Origin: Flavobacteriales bacterium
Lineage (GTDB): Bacteria; Bacteroidota; Bacteroidia; Flavobacteriales_F; PHOS-HE28
Direction of reading: 5' to 3'
Assembly: GCA_016705545.1 (NCBI GenBank)
Contig: JADIYA010000007.1
Location: forward strand, 214,500 to 278,499
Length of the DNA: 64,000 nucleotides
Notes under the pieces: model-generated
Told to the model about the DNA's origin: nothing
The model's database searches: none
Seen by the model: only the letters and a program-made list of their open reading frames with translations
Translations under genes and position numbers: made by a program
Shown here: positions 15,682 to 26,347 of the stretch, piece after piece
Numbering within the stretch: position 1 is the first letter of the stretch
How the letters are laid out: the number at the start of each line of letters is the position of its first letter

Positions 15682-18264
15682 ATGAGGTCAATCCTACTCG
15701 GAAGCTTAGCTTCCTTCTTGTTCACCGCGCCCATTGCCAATTCCTTGTATGGGCAGTGCACCACCACCACCGCCACTACGTGCCAGTGCAAGATCAGCGG
15801 GCAAACCAACTGCGACCTGCTGCCGGACATTCAGATCTCATGGTACGCTTTGGCGAATTACTCGAGCGGCCCTAATCAGTATGCGCAGAATGCAGCAAGC
15901 GACGCTGGCCGGCTGCGGGTGAGCGGAAGCACACCGAATCAAGGTTTCGGACCATTGGAGGTGCGCGGGAAGAACGCAGCGAACCAACGCACCTTCATCT
16001 GCGGACCGGATACGATCGTTGTTGCCAATCTGCCGAACGACAACAATGGATTCACCTGCTCCAACGGCTTTGAGGCCAAACAACGCCTCTATCAGCGCGT
16101 GTACCGGAAGCAGGGCAATACGATGACCTATACTGAGGAGCTTCGAGGCACCATGACCTATCATCCCACGCACAACCACTACCATGTGGATGATTGGACC
16201 ACGATGACCCTGCGTATTGAGCAGCCCGGTGTATCCGACCCGAGGCTTTGGCCCATTGTGGCCACTGGGGCCAAGTTGGGATTCTGCCTGATGGACCTGA
16301 GCACCTGCCCTTCGAGCGCCGGGCACTGCCGGACCTCTCAGTTGTATAATCAAGGCACGGCCCTCAACAGTTCCAGCAATTTCCCGAATTATGGGCTCGG
16401 CGTCGGCTACAGCTGCTCTGAGAATTTCCAAGGCATCAGTGTAGGCAAGAACGACATCTACTCAGAGGGATTGGATGGGATGTGGATCAATCTGCTCCCT
16501 GGGAACCCCGGCCTTCCGGTGCTGTGCAACGGAAACTACTGGATCGTAGCGGAAGTGGATCCACGAGATGCATGGCGGGAAGAGAATGAGGACAACAATT
16601 ACACGATGATCCCCATTTCCATCAATACCCAGAAAGCCGCTGGCAGTGGTGGCACTGGAAGCATAATGACGAATAAGCGCGCCCTGATCGCACAGGGTGA
16701 GACCATTACCCTGACCGCCACGCCCGGATACAGCTATCTGTGGAGCAATGGCGCCACAACGCGGTCGATCACAGTATCGGCAGCAGGAACGTACTCGTGC
16801 ACGGTTACAGCTCCTTGCGGCTCCATTGCCACACCGAGCATCACGGTGAGCGTGCTCGCAGCTCCCGCTGCGCCGGTTGGGACCGGAGCAACGGTGCTCA
16901 CGGGAAACACGGCCCAGATCTCAGCCACAGGTGCGAATGTGCGCTGGTACGATGCATCCGCTGGCGGCAATCTCCTTGGCAGTGGCAATTCATTCACAAC
17001 CCCAGCGCTCACGAGCACTACGAACTATTGGGCCGCAGCTGTGAATCAATCGCTTGGCTCAACAGTTTCAGCAGGAAAGGCCGACAACACAGGTGGCGGC
17101 GGCTACTTCAATGGGAAGCATTGGCTCTACTTCGATGCCTACGAGCCATTCAAGCTTGAGTCCTTTAAAGTCTACGCGAACAGCTATGGCAAGCGGCAAT
17201 TCGTTCTGCGCGACCAACTCGGCAACCTGATTCAAGAGAAGTTCATTGAACTTGCTCCTGGCATGACAGAGGTGTTCGTGAACTGGGATGTTCCGGCGGG
17301 GGTGCAGCATGCCATCACCGCCTTCGACGACAACAGCGACGTGTACCAGGATCTGTATCGGAACAACGCCGGGGTCTCATACCCGTACGCGATCGGCTCC
17401 ATGGGGGCCATCACTGGTTCATCAGGCGGTAGCGGCGTGTACTACTTCCTTTACGACTGGCGCGTGAGCACCAACAACGTGGAGAAGGAGAGCGCGCGCA
17501 CCATGGTCACTGCTACGGTTCACCAAGGGGTCAGCGCCGATGTGAGGGTGTTTCTGGATGGCCCATTCAACACTGTGTCGGGCAAGATGAACGATGGACT
17601 GCGCGCCGCCGCTCTGGTACCAGCTTCAGAACCATTCACTGCATTAGGGTTCACTCATGCAGCTGGTGGTGGTGGCGAAACTGCCACCCCGGCATTCCTG
17701 CAAACAACCGGAAACGATGCACCTGTTGATTGGGTGCTTCTCGAGTTGCGGAATTCGGGGAATCCAGCTCAAGTGGTAGCCACGCGGAGCGCACTGGTTA
17801 CAAGAAGCGGCAATGTCGTTTCTGGATCCGGTGGCGAGGTCCGGTTCGGCATGCTCGACGGCAACTTCCACCTGGCCGTGCGTCACAGGAACCATCACGG
17901 ATGCATGACAGCAGCACCGATTCAACTCACCGAAGGCTCAACCGTCGTCGATTTCACTGCGCCTTCCACTCCGACCCATGGCGCCGATGCTCGGAAAGCG
18001 AACGGCAGCGTCATGACCCTATGGTCCGGAAATGTGCACCGTGACGGCTTCTTGAAATACGTTGGAAACGACAACGACCGCGATCCCATCTTGGAAGCCA
18101 TTGGCGGTTCGATTCCCACGAACACGGCGTCTGGGTACATGATGCAAGATGTCAATCTCGATGGGATGGTCAAGTATGTTGGCGATGCGAACGACCGAGA
18201 CCCCATCCTTGTGAATATCGGCGGAACCGTACCCACTGATGTGAAAGTTGAGCAATTGCCCTAA
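15682..18264 (+). CDS. Secreted lysyl-oxidase-like protein with Ig-like and dockerin-like C-terminal repeats
   Basis: An 860-residue exported protein (signal peptide ending near NSLYGQC). Residues about 60-320 resemble the lysyl oxidase catalytic domain. The copper-binding signature THNHYHVDDW corresponds to the HxHxH 'copper talon', and the domain closes with DPRDAWREENEDNNYT. Two Ig/PKD-like modules follow (GETITLTATPGYSYLWSNG; GANVRWYDASAGGNLLGSG), then a beta-rich region. Near the end two Asp-rich repeats (VHRDGFLKYVGNDNDRDPIL and VNLDGMVKYVGDANDRDPIL) look like dockerin-type calcium loops, and the protein ends VEQLP. Lysyl oxidases oxidise primary amines. Activity here is inferred only, since I did not identify the quinone-forming Lys/Tyr pair. 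Confidence 0.72.
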   Translation: MRSILLGSLASFLFTAPIANSLYGQCTTTTATTCQCKISGQTNCDLLPDIQISWYALANYSSGPNQYAQNAASDAGRLRVSGSTPNQGFGPLEVRGKNAANQRTFICGPDTIVVANLPNDNNGFTCSNGFEAKQRLYQRVYRKQGNTMTYTEELRGTMTYHPTHNHYHVDDWTTMTLRIEQPGVSDPRLWPIVATGAKLGFCLMDLSTCPSSAGHCRTSQLYNQGTALNSSSNFPNYGLGVGYSCSENFQGISVGKNDIYSEGLDGMWINLLPGNPGLPVLCNGNYWIVAEVDPRDAWREENEDNNYTMIPISINTQKAAGSGGTGSIMTNKRALIAQGETITLTATPGYSYLWSNGATTRSITVSAAGTYSCTVTAPCGSIATPSITVSVLAAPAAPVGTGATVLTGNTAQISATGANVRWYDASAGGNLLGSGNSFTTPALTSTTNYWAAAVNQSLGSTVSAGKADNTGGGGYFNGKHWLYFDAYEPFKLESFKVYANSYGKRQFVLRDQLGNLIQEKFIELAPGMTEVFVNWDVPAGVQHAITAFDDNSDVYQDLYRNNAGVSYPYAIGSMGAITGSSGGSGVYYFLYDWRVSTNNVEKESARTMVTATVHQGVSADVRVFLDGPFNTVSGKMNDGLRAAALVPASEPFTALGFTHAAGGGGETATPAFLQTTGNDAPVDWVLLELRNSGNPAQVVATRSALVTRSGNVVSGSGGEVRFGMLDGNFHLAVRHRNHHGCMTAAPIQLTEGSTVVDFTAPSTPTHGADARKANGSVMTLWSGNVHRDGFLKYVGNDNDRDPILEAIGGSIPTNTASGYMMQDVNLDGMVKYVGDANDRDPILVNIGGTVPTDVKVEQLP

Positions 18265-18333
18265 ATCGCGACATTGCGCCCTCGTCCAGACCCCTCATAG
18301 CCCCTCGTTCGAACAGTGCCCTAACCAAAACCA

Positions 18334-21300
18334 ATGGCAACGATGATCCGGAAACGTAACGCCCTCAGGCAGCTGATGGGTGCCTGTGCCGCCTTTTTCC
18401 TCTACGCCGCACCGAGCTTCGCCCAGCTCCCAACCAACGTCGACATCGACTTGGTCGAGGGACCAGCCGCAAACCAACTAGACGTGCGCCTTCGGGCCAA
18501 CGGTGCCGATTTCGGCCAAGTGCTCTCTTCCTTGACCTTCACGGTCCGCTGGGCCGATACCTCCCCAGCAACCCTGACTGCCGGAACCTCGCCTTGGTGC
18601 TCAGGGCCAGCCTTTCCGATAGCACCCACTTCACAGGTCAACAGCGGCGGGTTCAACTACCGTACATACAACGCTGTATCCCTGTTAGCGCTGGATGATT
18701 TGGACAACGGCGGATGCGGGGCGACGCTCACGAATGGGGTGTGGGTCACCGTGCACCGCATCAATGTGAACAACAACACCGGTTGCACTGAGTTCCAGAT
18801 CGTGAATGATGCATACACCCTCGCATTCAACAGGAATTTCTACATTTCTCTGAATGGAGTCCCCAAGACTGGCACCATTGAATCGACGAGTGCGCTGCGT
18901 GGGAATTGCGCGCCTGATTGCCTCGGAGTTATCGGAGGCACTGCATTGCCCGGCACCCCTTGTAATGACAATAACGCGTGCACAGTCAATGATGTGTACA
19001 CGGGCACTGCTCCGAACTGCGGCTGCGCGGGCACCTTCCAGGACACCGACGGCGATGGCGTGTGTGACGCCTCCGACCCTTGCCCGATAGTAGCGAACGC
19101 AGTGCCAGGTGGGTCCTGCAACGATGGCAACGCATGTACCATCAATGATCAGTACAACGCCAGCTGCGTGTGCGTGGGGGTTTTCCAGGATACTGACAAC
19201 GATGGCGACTGCGATGCAAACGACAATTGCCCTACCGTTCCTGGTCAGCAAGGCTCTCCCTGCAACGATGGCAATGCCTGCACGATCAACGACGCGCTGA
19301 ATGCGAGCTGCAACTGCGTGGGCACCTTCCAGGACACCGACAGCGACGGTGTTTGTGATGCCAACGACAACTGCCCAACGGTACCCGGTCAGCAAGGCTC
19401 CAATTGCAATGACGGGAACCCTTGCACGATCAATGATGTATTGAACGCGAGCTGCCAATGTGCAGGCACTTTCCAAGACACCGACAGCGATGGCGTGTGT
19501 GACGCCAACGACCCTTGCCCAACAGTTGCGAACGCAGTGCCCGGCGGATCCTGCAATGATGGGAATGCGTGCACGATCAATGATCAGTACAACGCCAGCT
19601 GCCAATGCGTAGGCACCTTCCAGGACACCGATAGCGATGGTGTGTGCGATGCCAGCGACCCCTGCCCCACCCAAGCGAACGTGGTGCCTGGCCAGAGCTG
19701 CAACGACGGTGATGCCTCCGACCACGATGTGGTGACCGCCAACTGCGTCTGCGCCGGTACCTTCCAGGATACGGACAGCGATGGCACCTGCGATGCCAAC
19801 GATCCCTGCCCCACCCAAGCGAACGTGGTGCCTGGCCAGAGCTGCAACGACGGTGATGCCTGCACGATCAACGATGTGGTGACCGCCAACTGCGGCTGCG
19901 CCGGTACCTTCCAGGATACCGATAGCGATGGTGTGTGCGATGCCAGCGATCCCTGCCCCACCCAAGCGAACGTGGTGCCTGGCCAGAGCTGCAACGACGG
20001 TGATGCCTGCACGATCAACGATGTGGTGACCGCCAACTGCGGCTGCGCCGGTATCTTCCAAGACACGGACAGCGATGGATTGTGCGATGCGAACGACAAC
20101 TGTCCCACTGTGCCCGGCCAGATCGGATCGAGCTGCAACGACGGTGATGCCTGCACGATCAACGACGCCTTGAATGCGAGCTGCAATTGCGTGGGCACAT
20201 TCCAAGACTCCGACAGCGATGGCGTGTGCGACGCCAACGACCAGTGCCCCGGCGGACCTGAGCCCGGCACCTCATGCGACGACGGCAACGGTGCCACCAC
20301 CGGCGATGTGATCCAGCTCAATTGCACCTGCGCCGGCGTGCTCAGCTGCACCCCGGGCGCTCCCTGCAATGACTTCAACGCCTGCACCACGGGCGAGGTC
20401 TTCGATGCCAACTGCAATTGCGGTGGCGGCACAGCCGTTGACCCCAACGACAACAACCCCTGCACCCTCGATAGCTGCGACCCGGTCACCGGTGTGAGCA
20501 ACGTGTTCCAGGATGCGGATGGCGACGGCATCTGCGACGCCAATGACCTCTGCCCCGGCGGACCTGAGCCCGGAACCGCTTGCAACGACAATGACCCGTG
20601 CACGGTGAACGACGTGATCGGCACGAACTGCAACTGCGCAGGCACCTTCCAAGACTCCGACAGCGATGGCGTGTGCGATGCCAACGACCAGTGCCCCGGC
20701 GGACCTGAGCCCGGCACCACATGCGACGACGGCAACGGTGCCACCACCGGCGATGTGATCCAGCTCAATTGCACCTGCGCCGGCGTGCTCAGCTGCACCC
20801 CAGGCGCTCCCCTGCAATGACTTCCAACGCCTGCACCACGGGCGAGGTCTTCGATGCCAACTGCAATTGCGGTGGCGGCACAGCCGTTGACCCCAACGAC
20901 AACAACCCTGCACCTCGATAGCTGCGACCCGGTCACCGGCGTGAGCAACGTGTTCCAGGATGCGGATGGAGACGGCACCTGCGACGCCAATGACCTCTGC
21001 CCCGGCGGACCTGAGCCCGGAACCGCTTGCAACGACAATGACCCGTGCACGGTGAATGACGTGATCGGCACGAACTGCAACTGCGCAGGCACCTTCCAGG
21101 ACTCCGACAGCGATGGCGTGTGCGATGCCAACGACCAGTGCCCCGGCGGACCTGAGCCCGGTACCACATGCGACGACGGCAACGGTGCCACCACCGGCGA
21201 TGTGATCCAGCTCAATTGCACCTGCGCCGGCGTGCTCAGCTGCACCCGGGCGCTCCCTGCAATGACTTCAACGCCTGCACCACGGGCGAGGTCTTCGATG

Positions 21301-23492
21301 CCAACTGCAATTGCGGTGGCGGCACAGCCGTTGACCCGAACGACAACAACCCCTGCACCCTCGATAGCTGCGACCCGGTCACCGGCGTGAGCAACGTGTT
21401 CCAGGATGCGGATGGAGACGGCACCTGCGACGCCAATGACCTCTGCCCCGGCGGACCTGAGCCCGGAACCGCTTGCAACGACAATGACCCGTGCACGGTG
21501 AATGACGTGATCGGCACGAACTGCAACTGCGCAGGCACCTTCCAGGACTCCGACAGTGATGGCGTGTGCGATGCCAACGACCAGTGCCCCGGCGGACCTG
21601 AGCCCGGCACCACATGCGACGACGGCAACGGTGCCACCACCGGCGATGTGATCCAGCTCAATTGCACCTGCGCCGGCGTGCTCAGCTGCACCCCGGGCGC
21701 TCCCTGCAATGACTTCAACGCCTGCACCACGGGCGAGGTCTTCGATGCCAACTGCAATTGCGGTGGCGGCACAGCCGTTGACCCCAACGACAACAACCCC
21801 TGCACCCTCGATAGCTGCGACCCCGTCACCGGTGTGAGCAACGTGTTCCAGGATGCGGATGGAGACGGCACCTGCGACGCCAACGACCTCTGCCCCGGCG
21901 GACCTGAGCCCGGAACCGCTTGCAACGACGATGACCCGTGCACGGTGAATGACGTGATCGGCACGAACTGCAACTGCGCAGGCACCTTCCAGGACTCCGA
22001 CAGTGATGGCGTGTGCGATGCCAGCGATAATTGCCCCACCGTACCCGGCCAAATCGGCTCCGCTTGCGATGATGGAAACATCGGTACCGAGAGCGATGTG
22101 TTGAACGCCAACTGCGTTTGCCAAGGCACCCCGGTTGGAGGGTGCGACTACCCGGTCAACTTGGTGATTGAGACGGATGCGAACGGGGGTGAGACCACTT
22201 GGGAAATCGTTCTTCAGGGCACCGAGACCGCAGTCTGCTCCGGAGGACCATTCGCCGGGGTGAACAACGCCTTCATTGGCGAGCAATGCTGCCTCAACAC
22301 CGGATGCTACGAGCTGCGCGTGTTTGATAGCGCGGGCGATGGCATGAGCACCGGTGGATATGTGCTCAGCCTCCTCACTGGTGGGCGTCTGATCGACAAT
22401 CGTGACAACGGAACCGGCTTCACCGATGTGAGCACCATCGCGAATGGCGACGGATTCTGCTTGCCGATTGGATCTTCGACCCTCAGTGTTACTTCCTGCG
22501 ACAGGGAATGGTGGACCTCGGGTGAGTTGATCAGTGTGAATCCTGAAGCGGCTGTAACCGCCGTTTGGAATGCATACCCTGCAGGCAGCCCGGAGCGCAG
22601 CAATACAGGCTACCAGATGTGGTGGTTCAATCCCAATGGCGGATACAGCTTCCGCCGCTATCAGAGCCACAACACCCCCAACAGCCTCCCCGCCAGTTCC
22701 ATCCGGGCATCACGGTTCGTGGTAAACGGCTGGATCGGCAATCAGCTTGAGGAAGGTGTGCTTTACAACGTCCGCGCTCGCAGCCGCGTACTCGGCACCT
22801 ACGCTGAATTCGGACCCACTTGCCGCTTCCGCCTTGATGAGCAATTGGCTGAGTGCCCGCCGACCCAACTCGTGAACATTCCCGGGCACCCAGAGTATTC
22901 CTGTGGCGTGACCCGCCAGGCTCCTTCAAACCAGAAGATCTGGGCCTTTGCACGGGCCGGCGCGGACATCTACCAATTCCGTTTCAGCGTTCCCTCTGAA
23001 GGCATCGTTTTCAACAGGAACTCCCCCACCCATTGGATGGCACTGAGCGGCCCGGGTGCGGGTGCCTTCCAGAACGGAACTACCTATGAGGTGCAGGTAC
23101 GCATCTCGAAGGATGACGGTGCCACCTGGTGCCCCTTCGGCGAGGTGTGTCAGGTGACTATTGATAATGGAGGTGGTGAACTGATGCTTGATGGCGCTAG
23201 TTCTGCAGGCCACGAGGCTGCTGTTGAGTCCCGCATGACCGTGTGGCCGAACCCGAATCGTGGCGAGTTGCTGAATATGAGCATCACGGGGTTCACTCAG
23301 CATGATGCTGTCTTCACGTTCGACTTGTACGACATGCTCGGCAATCGTGTGGTCACGAGCACGTGTGCGGCACAGGATGGAACGTTGAACGGTTCATTGG
23401 AACTTCCTGCCAGCCTGAGCACTGGCATGTATGTTCTGCATGTCACTGGCGCTGGTTCCGTCTGGACCGAGCGAGTGGTCATGCAGCGTTGA
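18334..23492 (+). CDS. Giant secreted Cys/Asp-rich repeat protein (thrombospondin type 3-like), T9SS cargo, frame interrupted
   Basis: One locus of about 1,720 codons. The signal peptide ends near APSFAQ. Residues about 31-195 form the QLPTNVDI domain shared with the protein at 13549. Seventeen units of about 48 residues follow, each FQDxDxDGxCDAxDxCP plus a Cys-rich arm CNDGNACTINDxxxxxCxCxG. The Asp pattern matches calcium-binding thrombospondin type 3 repeats. Residues after 22131 form beta-rich domains and a C-terminal T9SS sorting domain (VWPNPNRGELL to GMYVLHVTGAGS, ending ERVVMQR). C-run indels near 20809 and 20824 (extra C), 20906 and 20912 (missing C) and 21244 (missing C) break the frame relative to neighbouring copies. 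Probably a long calcium-stiffened surface fibre or adhesin. Confidence 0.85.
19036..22130 (+). repeat. Tandem array of 17 thrombospondin type 3-like coding units
   Basis: Each unit is 144-147 bases (48-49 codons), beginning at a TTCCAGGAC-like motif. The first eight units are diverged single modules. The remaining ones alternate between two unit types within a larger period. The unit at about 19705-19730 has lost its CTIN segment (GDASDHDVV instead of GDACTINDVV), a net loss of three bases and one cysteine. Confidence 0.85.
20201..22020 (+). repeat. 447-bp higher-order tandem repeat, four near-identical copies
   Basis: The same motif (TCCAAGACTC or TCCAGGACTC) recurs at 20201, 20648, 21095, 21541 and 21988, a spacing of 447 bp (149 codons), with one 446 where a C is missing. 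The copies are almost identical at DNA level, including third codon positions, which indicates recent duplication or gene conversion. Copy number could be misassembled. Confidence 0.85.
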
Positions 23493-23517
23493 GTAGTCAC
23501 TGACCAACAGGAACGGA

Positions 23518-23550
23518 GGGGGCCATCTCGCAAGAGACGGCCCCTTCTGC
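23518..23550 (+). terminator. Terminator-like hairpin after the giant repeat gene
   Basis: Arms GGGGCC and GGCCCC, extended by TCTC and GAGA around a GCAA loop, lie 26 bases after the stop codon and are followed by TTCTGCTTCC. The T tract is weak but the stem is strong. Confidence 0.6.
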
Positions 23551-23848
23551 TTCCTGAGCATATATGCATCACCGCCAGTTGCCCGGGGCATGCCACCTGC
23601 TCATCAAGAAAACCGTCACCCATCGGAATGGCCATGGGAGCGCCGCACTCCCATCCTTAACTGGCTACAGGGCGATTCACGACCCTTGAGGGATGCACGC
23701 AGCGATGCCATGGTCGACCTTCCAGAGTGGCATCATCGACCACCAATGAGTTCAAAACCCAATCGCCAAGCATCACGGTTTTCTCGACCGAGAAGTCGGA
23801 GCGGTGAACGACAGGTCAGAAGCCTATTTGCAGCCAAGGCTTCCTGAT
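23551..23848. other. Intergenic stretch without recognisable gene
   Basis: Convergent intergenic region between the giant repeat gene and the helicase gene. No reading frame with plausible protein character, RNA gene or repeat was seen. Confidence 0.5.
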
Positions 23849-26149
23849 CTACTCCTCTCGTTTCATCCAAGCCTGCACCATCCTCAGCTGGCCGTAGCCG
23901 AATCGCCCCTGAAAATGGCCTGCGACGCTGTTCAGCCCTTCTTTGGGATTCTCGCGCATCCAGTCGGCAATGGCATCACGCTCACTCTCTAGCATGAGCT
24001 TGATGATATCCACCTCGCCCTCGGCGATGCCCCGAGCGAAATGCCCTTCGATGGTGCTCTTGGCCATGCTGCGTTTGGCGGCGATCTCTTCCAGCGTGAG
24101 GCCCTCCTTGTGCAGGGCGTAGGTGGTGGCGTAGGTGGCACCGACCGTGCGGGTCGGTGACCCGACCCTACCGGCGCCATCCGAAACATCGTTGGCGTTG
24201 GGGCGAATGCGTTTCCGGCCGGATTTCCCGCTGGCCTTCGGCTTGTGCTCTTCGGCCCACGCACGTGCCTCCCCCACCATCGCCGCGCGCCTCGAGGCCA
24301 GGCCTTGCTCGATTTCCTTCTGCCGCTTCACTTCTTCACCGTTGAGTATGCACGTCGTTAGGTAGCCGACCTTGGCGATGGTGGCCACCTTCTTCATCAG
24401 CATGCCGTCGATCTCCTTCAGCGCGTTGGTGTACTCCTTGGTCTTGCTGAGCATCTCGGCCTGTGCCATGTGCTGGAAGAGTGCTTTCATCTGTGCGTGC
24501 AGTATTTCCCCGTAGTAGGCGCCGCCCTTCTCGATGCGCACCAGCAATTCCTCGCGCTTGTCCTCGTGGAGCAGCCGGATCAATTGATTGCGGAACTTCC
24601 GCGTGTTCTCTTCCTCGCTGCGCAGCTTCTCCTGAAAGCGCGTCAACGCGGTCTTCATGCCCTCGTCTTCGAACTGAGCCGTCTCCGGATGATCCTTCTG
24701 CGTGTAGTCGACCTTCCGCAGCATTTCGCTGAAGTCGAAGGTGCCCGCGAGCAGATGCTTGAGGTACTCGCGCTGGCTGGTCTTCAGTTGTTGCGGAAGC
24801 GGCTCTTGCTGCCCCCCCCGGTTCGTGAAGGCCACTACATCCTTGTCGCTGCTCACCACGCTGGAGTCGATACGCGTGCGCAGTATCAATCCATCCAATG
24901 AACGCAGGCGCGAGAGCGCCACATAGACCTGCCCCGGTGCGAAAGCCTGCCCCACGTCGATGATGGCCTTGTTGAAGGTGAGGCCCTGGCTCTTGTGCAC
25001 CGTGATGGCCCAAGCGAGTTTGATCGGATACTGCTCGAAGGTGCCGAGGACTTCCTCCTGTTGCTCCTTGGTGGCGGCATTCACCACGTAGCGCTTGTTC
25101 TCCCAGGTCTCGCGCTTCAGCCTATAGGGCTCGCCCGTATCCATCCGAACCATGATGCCGTCCTTGTCCAAGGCCTCCACCTTGGCAAGCTTGCCGTTGA
25201 AGTAGGCCTTCTCCACGTCGTTCTTCACGAACATGACCTGCGCGCCCACCTTCAACTCTATGCGCTCGAGCACCGGATACATGCTTTGCGGGAAGTCGCC
25301 GTCCACCTCGGCTTCAAAGGCCTGTGACTTGCCTGGCAGTTGAGCGAGCGCACGCTGGTTCAGCTCATCCGCCTTGTAGTTATGCGTGGTGAGGGTGATG
25401 ACGCCATCACTCTCTTCCATGCTGATCTCGGGTTTGAAGTACCTGTTCAGCTCGATGACATTCTCTGGCGTGACAGTGTTGTTCCTGAGGTTGTTCAGGA
25501 TGTGGATGAAGTCGCCGTCCTGCTGGCGGAAGATCTTATCGAGCTCGATGTGCGCATAGCCGTGCTCCTTGATCACGCGGCTCTCGAAGAAGTGCATGCT
25601 CGCGTAGTAGCGCTTCATCACGCGCCATTCGTCGTCCTTGACCACGGGCGGCAACTGATAAAGGTCGCCGATTAGCAGGACCTGCGCGCCACCGAAGCTC
25701 TGGTAGCGGTTCTGCCGTACGGCGCGCATGCGGAAGTCGATCGCGTCGATGAGGTCCGCGCGGAGCATGCTCACTTCATCAATGATGAGCAGGTCCAATT
25801 CGCGCAGCACATTGCGGCGGATGGCATTGAGCGGATGCCTCCGTGCGAGCGTGTCCTGATCATGGAAAGCGCCCTCGGGGATGTCGAGCGGCCGTTGCTT
25901 CTCCGGAAGGAAGGCCCCGAAAGGCAGCAGGAATTGCGAGTGAATGGTTACGCCCTTCGCGTTGAGCGCCGCTATGCCCGTGGGCGCTAGGATCACATAG
26001 CGCTTGTGCGTGCTGGCGGCTAGTTGGTGCAGGAAGGTGGTCTTCCCGGTACCCGCTTTGCCGGTGAGGAAGACGTGGCGGTTGGTGCTGTTAACGAAGC
26101 GTGCGGCCAACGTGGCCATCTCGGTTTCCTCGAAGACTTCCCCTGTCAT
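23849..26149 (-). CDS. PIF1-like superfamily 1 DNA helicase with C-terminal HTH
   Basis: A 766-residue ATP-dependent helicase. The P-loop is LTGKAGTGKTTF near residue 27. A DEVSML Walker B follows, with a QILLIGDLYQLPPV-like motif III (VLLIGDLYQLPPV). The C-terminal SF1 motifs are WAITVHKSQGLTF and VYVALSRLRSLDGL. After about residue 460 comes a charged helical region. The protein then ends in a helix-turn-helix (EGLTLEEIAAKRSMAKSTIEGH) and a Trp-rich tail. This PIF1/RRM3-like plus HTH layout is common in Bacteroidetes, and a role in genome maintenance is expected. I start at the ATG at 26149 (MTGEVFEETEM); the ATG at 26119 is possible. It is transcribed apart from its neighbours. Confidence 0.85.
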   Translation of the reverse strand: MTGEVFEETEMATLAARFVNSTNRHVFLTGKAGTGKTTFLHQLAASTHKRYVILAPTGIAALNAKGVTIHSQFLLPFGAFLPEKQRPLDIPEGAFHDQDTLARRHPLNAIRRNVLRELDLLIIDEVSMLRADLIDAIDFRMRAVRQNRYQSFGGAQVLLIGDLYQLPPVVKDDEWRVMKRYYASMHFFESRVIKEHGYAHIELDKIFRQQDGDFIHILNNLRNNTVTPENVIELNRYFKPEISMEESDGVITLTTHNYKADELNQRALAQLPGKSQAFEAEVDGDFPQSMYPVLERIELKVGAQVMFVKNDVEKAYFNGKLAKVEALDKDGIMVRMDTGEPYRLKRETWENKRYVVNAATKEQQEEVLGTFEQYPIKLAWAITVHKSQGLTFNKAIIDVGQAFAPGQVYVALSRLRSLDGLILRTRIDSSVVSSDKDVVAFTNRGGQQEPLPQQLKTSQREYLKHLLAGTFDFSEMLRKVDYTQKDHPETAQFEDEGMKTALTRFQEKLRSEEENTRKFRNQLIRLLHEDKREELLVRIEKGGAYYGEILHAQMKALFQHMAQAEMLSKTKEYTNALKEIDGMLMKKVATIAKVGYLTTCILNGEEVKRQKEIEQGLASRRAAMVGEARAWAEEHKPKASGKSGRKRIRPNANDVSDGAGRVGSPTRTVGATYATTYALHKEGLTLEEIAAKRSMAKSTIEGHFARGIAEGEVDIIKLMLESERDAIADWMRENPKEGLNSVAGHFQGRFGYGQLRMVQAWMKREE

Positions 26150-26268
26150 CCGGTGCAAGATCGCTTCAGCAGAAATATGGGAGGTATGAGAAGGGATGGA
26201 GGTGTTGGACCTGACTGCTGCTTCAATAGCCATCGGTTAAGCATGAACAGAACGGCTCCGGCTATCAC

Positions 26269-26285
26269 TGACGGGAAAACCGTCA
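26269..26285 (-). terminator. Weak hairpin downstream of the propeller gene
   Basis: Six-base arms TGACGG and CCGTCA around GAAAA, 63 bases after the stop of the minus-strand propeller gene. There is no strong T tract, so it is only a candidate terminator. The rest of 26150-26347 shows nothing further. Confidence 0.25.
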
Positions 26286-26347
26286 TCCGGCACGAGCAGA
26301 AAGTAGAAGCGCGGCCATGCGCCACGCTCCCTATCACGAATGACTTA

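Noticed and set aside
19036..22130. Regular repeats that could suggest a CRISPR array
   Set aside because: Period is 144-147 and 447 bases, the repeats are protein-coding in frame, there are no 20-40 base unique spacers, and no cas genes are present.
19584..22670. Very long antisense reading frame (about 1,030 codons) opposite the repeat gene
   Set aside because: It is an artefact of GC-rich, in-phase repeats lacking stops on the other strand; it has low-complexity composition and breaks at the same C-run indels, and the plus-strand protein has signal peptide and sorting domain.
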